From Thermoplasmata archaeon (GTDB lineage Archaea; Thermoplasmatota; Thermoplasmata; UBA10834): DNA of 7,006 nt. Below, in pieces: positions 5,944 through 7,006 of this stretch; within the stretch, counting starts at the first letter, position 1, and every line of letters begins with the position of its first letter. Both the position numbers and the translations under genes were made by a program. The notes beneath the pieces are model-generated. The model made no database searches. It saw only the letters and a list, made by a program, of their open reading frames with translations, and had not been told where the DNA came from. Location of the stretch: positions 1-7,006 of the forward strand of contig DUKU01000020.1 of NCBI GenBank assembly GCA_013329135.1, in the 5' to 3' direction.

Positions 5944-6570
5944 ATGGGAGTGGATGGCCAAGAGCAACCCCCTGTTCACAAACATCCGAGGGCTGCCCGA
6001 TATCGTATCTACGTGGCTGTGGTTGCATTGATGCTCGTTGCGGCTATATCGTTGGCCCTGCTCTACTTGCCCTATTCTCCGTTCAGGGAACGGTTCGTCA
6101 GTTACGAATATAGAGTAGTCATCGACACCGGTGCATCCGGTGAGTTCATCGTCATCTGCCCCCTCCCTGCCGATTGTCTCGATACAGCCTGTCCAGACGT
6201 GGTTCCTTCGGTCGTGGTTCTGGGTGACGTGTTGGTTTCCGAGGCGACCACACCATTTGGCGAGGGCCTAGAGATCGAAGGGTCGGGTTCCGCCGTCATC
6301 ACGTGGACATACAACTTCACCTACAGGTCATCCACCCAGTCCACCAGTGATCACTACTCGAACCTGAGTATGCTCGATTCTGGGTACAATCTTCTAGAAT
6401 CCAATGCGTTCGTTTCTTCTGAGGGCGCAAACGCCAGTCTGAGCCTCTCATACACTTACCACCACGTCTACGGGAGTGTTGGAGCCGACTTCATGAGGTA
6501 CGAGCTGTCGGGCAATCTGACCACCGGCTGGAACTCGCTCCTTGTCGAATTTGACTGGATGGTCTCCTGA
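5944..6570 (+). CDS. Single-pass membrane-anchored, probably surface-exposed protein, unknown function
   Basis: I do not recognise a family. The 208-residue protein has a short basic N-terminus (HKHPRAARYR), one hydrophobic helix at about 23-44, and then about 160 residues rich in Ser, Thr, Tyr, Gly and Asp, as in exported archaeal proteins. Four Asn-x-Ser/Thr sequons (N124, N140, N163, N191) fit N-glycosylation outside the cell. Three Cys lie close together (72, 78, 83). Alternating hydrophobic and polar residues (EYRVVIDTGASGEF, SAVITWTYNF) suggest a beta-sandwich-like exterior domain, but this is inference. The start is fixed by GGAGGT 5 nt upstream and a TATA-like box further up. It is monocistronic as far as can be seen. 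The same frame stays open after the TGA stop, so the end may not be original. Confidence 0.82.
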   Translation: MGVDGQEQPPVHKHPRAARYRIYVAVVALMLVAAISLALLYLPYSPFRERFVSYEYRVVIDTGASGEFIVICPLPADCLDTACPDVVPSVVVLGDVLVSEATTPFGEGLEIEGSGSAVITWTYNFTYRSSTQSTSDHYSNLSMLDSGYNLLESNAFVSSEGANASLSLSYTYHHVYGSVGADFMRYELSGNLTTGWNSLLVEFDWMVS

Positions 6571-6874
6571 TTCCTCGGACGGGTGATTGCATCATTCTGC
6601 ATCGTGTGGTACGACGTCCGCAACGAGATTGGCATTCTGGAACCAGTCGGGACAGTCCCGGCCCACAGGATGGAAAGGCGATTCGGCAAGGGGGAAGTGA
6701 TGACGTTGGTTTCGTTGTGGGGTGACGAACCGGAGTAGAGGATGATTCCTGGGAAATCTCTCAAACGCATGGTCTGGGAACGTGACAAAGGCATCTACCA
6801 GGTATGTCATCGCCGAACGAGTGGGCTAGCATATCTTCTTAAACCACGCGCGACGCTATCTTGGGCGACTTGAA
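6571..6874 (+). other. Stretch without a confident gene; same-frame open segments after the surface-protein gene
   Basis: About 300 nt. Directly after the TGA of the preceding gene the same frame is open for 55 codons (to TAG at 6736-6738), including a possible GTG start at 6583 and reading VIASFCIVWYDVRNEIG and on to LWGDEPE, with mostly G or C in third codon positions. It then opens again from ATG 6742 to TGA at 6871-6873. Neither piece has a clear ribosome-binding site or a recognisable domain. They may be a degraded C-terminus, small ORFs or chance. Minus-strand ORFs over the same stretch look like shadows. No tRNA, repeat or terminator seen; the right end holds the promoter of the next gene. 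Confidence 0.4.
6834..6845 (+). promoter_or_regulatory. TATA-like box of the PHP-domain gene
   Basis: TCTTCTTAAACC has its TTAAA core at 6839-6843, placing a transcript start near 6867, only about 8 nt before the ATG at 6875. No real ribosome-binding site is present, so initiation would be on a nearly leaderless message. Confidence 0.45.
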
Positions 6875-7006
6875 ATGCTGCGCTCCGATGACAGCAGCGA
6901 GAGGGTGCGTTTTGAGGCCCCGGACCTGACCCAGTTGCGGAATGAAGGACTCTCAGCCGTCGACATGCACTCCCACACGGACCACTCGGACGGCCAGGCC
7001 AAGGTG
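6875..7006 (+). CDS. PHP-domain metal-dependent phosphoesterase, N-terminal fragment (continues past window)
   Basis: Only the first 44 codons are in the window. After a 28-residue polar leader, residues 29-40 read VDMHSHTDHSDG. This is motif I of the PHP (polymerase and histidinol phosphatase) superfamily: D-x-H-x-H-T-x-x-S-D-G, with His32 and His34 as metal ligands and Asp39 in the conserved SDG. Members are metal-dependent phosphoesterases such as histidinol phosphatases, 3',5'-nucleoside bisphosphate phosphatases and the PHP domains of DNA polymerases; which applies cannot be told from this fragment. The ATG at 6875 is chosen because it precedes the motif in frame and follows a TATA-like box at the right distance. 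Initiation at Met31 would remove the conserved Asp30 and is less likely. The frame has no stop to the window edge. Confidence 0.85.
   Translation, partial: MLRSDDSSERVRFEAPDLTQLRNEGLSAVDMHSHTDHSDGQAKV

Noticed and set aside
6468..6810. Two overlapping minus-strand open frames (108 and 72 codons)
   Set aside because: No domain, and one runs into the surface-protein gene on the other strand. The plus frame in the same place has equal or better coding-like bias, so neither minus frame can be supported.

Overview
The window looks archaeal and is dominated by a [NiFe]-hydrogenase maturation (hyp) operon on the minus strand. Several genes have AT-rich TATA-like boxes about 25 nt before the expected transcript start. 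hypB appears to be read from a leaderless transcript, and HypB lacks the His-rich N-terminus of many bacterial homologues. GC content is high and third codon positions are GC-rich. A member of the Thermoplasmatota or a related euryarchaeal lineage would fit, but the lineage is a guess.

Layout. Positions 1-4290 (minus strand, transcribed right to left) hold hypB, hypF, hypC, hypA and hypD, tightly packed or overlapping; hypD runs off the left edge. Positions 4368-5090 (minus) hold two small two-helix membrane proteins. The one nearer hypB carries an N-terminal zinc ribbon whose reading frame has no ordinary start codon. Positions 5255-5725 (minus) encode a GNAT acetyltransferase. Across a divergent promoter region (5726-5943), a plus-strand gene encodes a single-pass, probably surface-exposed protein of unknown function. 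After about 300 nt without a confident gene, a plus-strand gene for a PHP-domain metal-dependent hydrolase begins at 6875 and runs off the right edge.

How the genes work together. HypF makes the carbamoyl-derived precursor of the cyanide ligands (with HypE, not in this window). HypC and HypD carry and build the Fe(CN)2CO unit. HypA and HypB deliver nickel. No hydrogenase subunit, maturation protease or hypE is visible, so these must lie elsewhere. The hyp genes are textbook. The features most worth a second look are the start or frame break of the zinc-ribbon membrane protein (CTG start, +1 shift resembling the bacterial prfB site, or sequencing error), the same-frame open stretches after the surface-protein gene, and palindromic sites at two promoter-like regions. 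I found no clearly new biological system, CRISPR array, mobile element, rRNA or tRNA.
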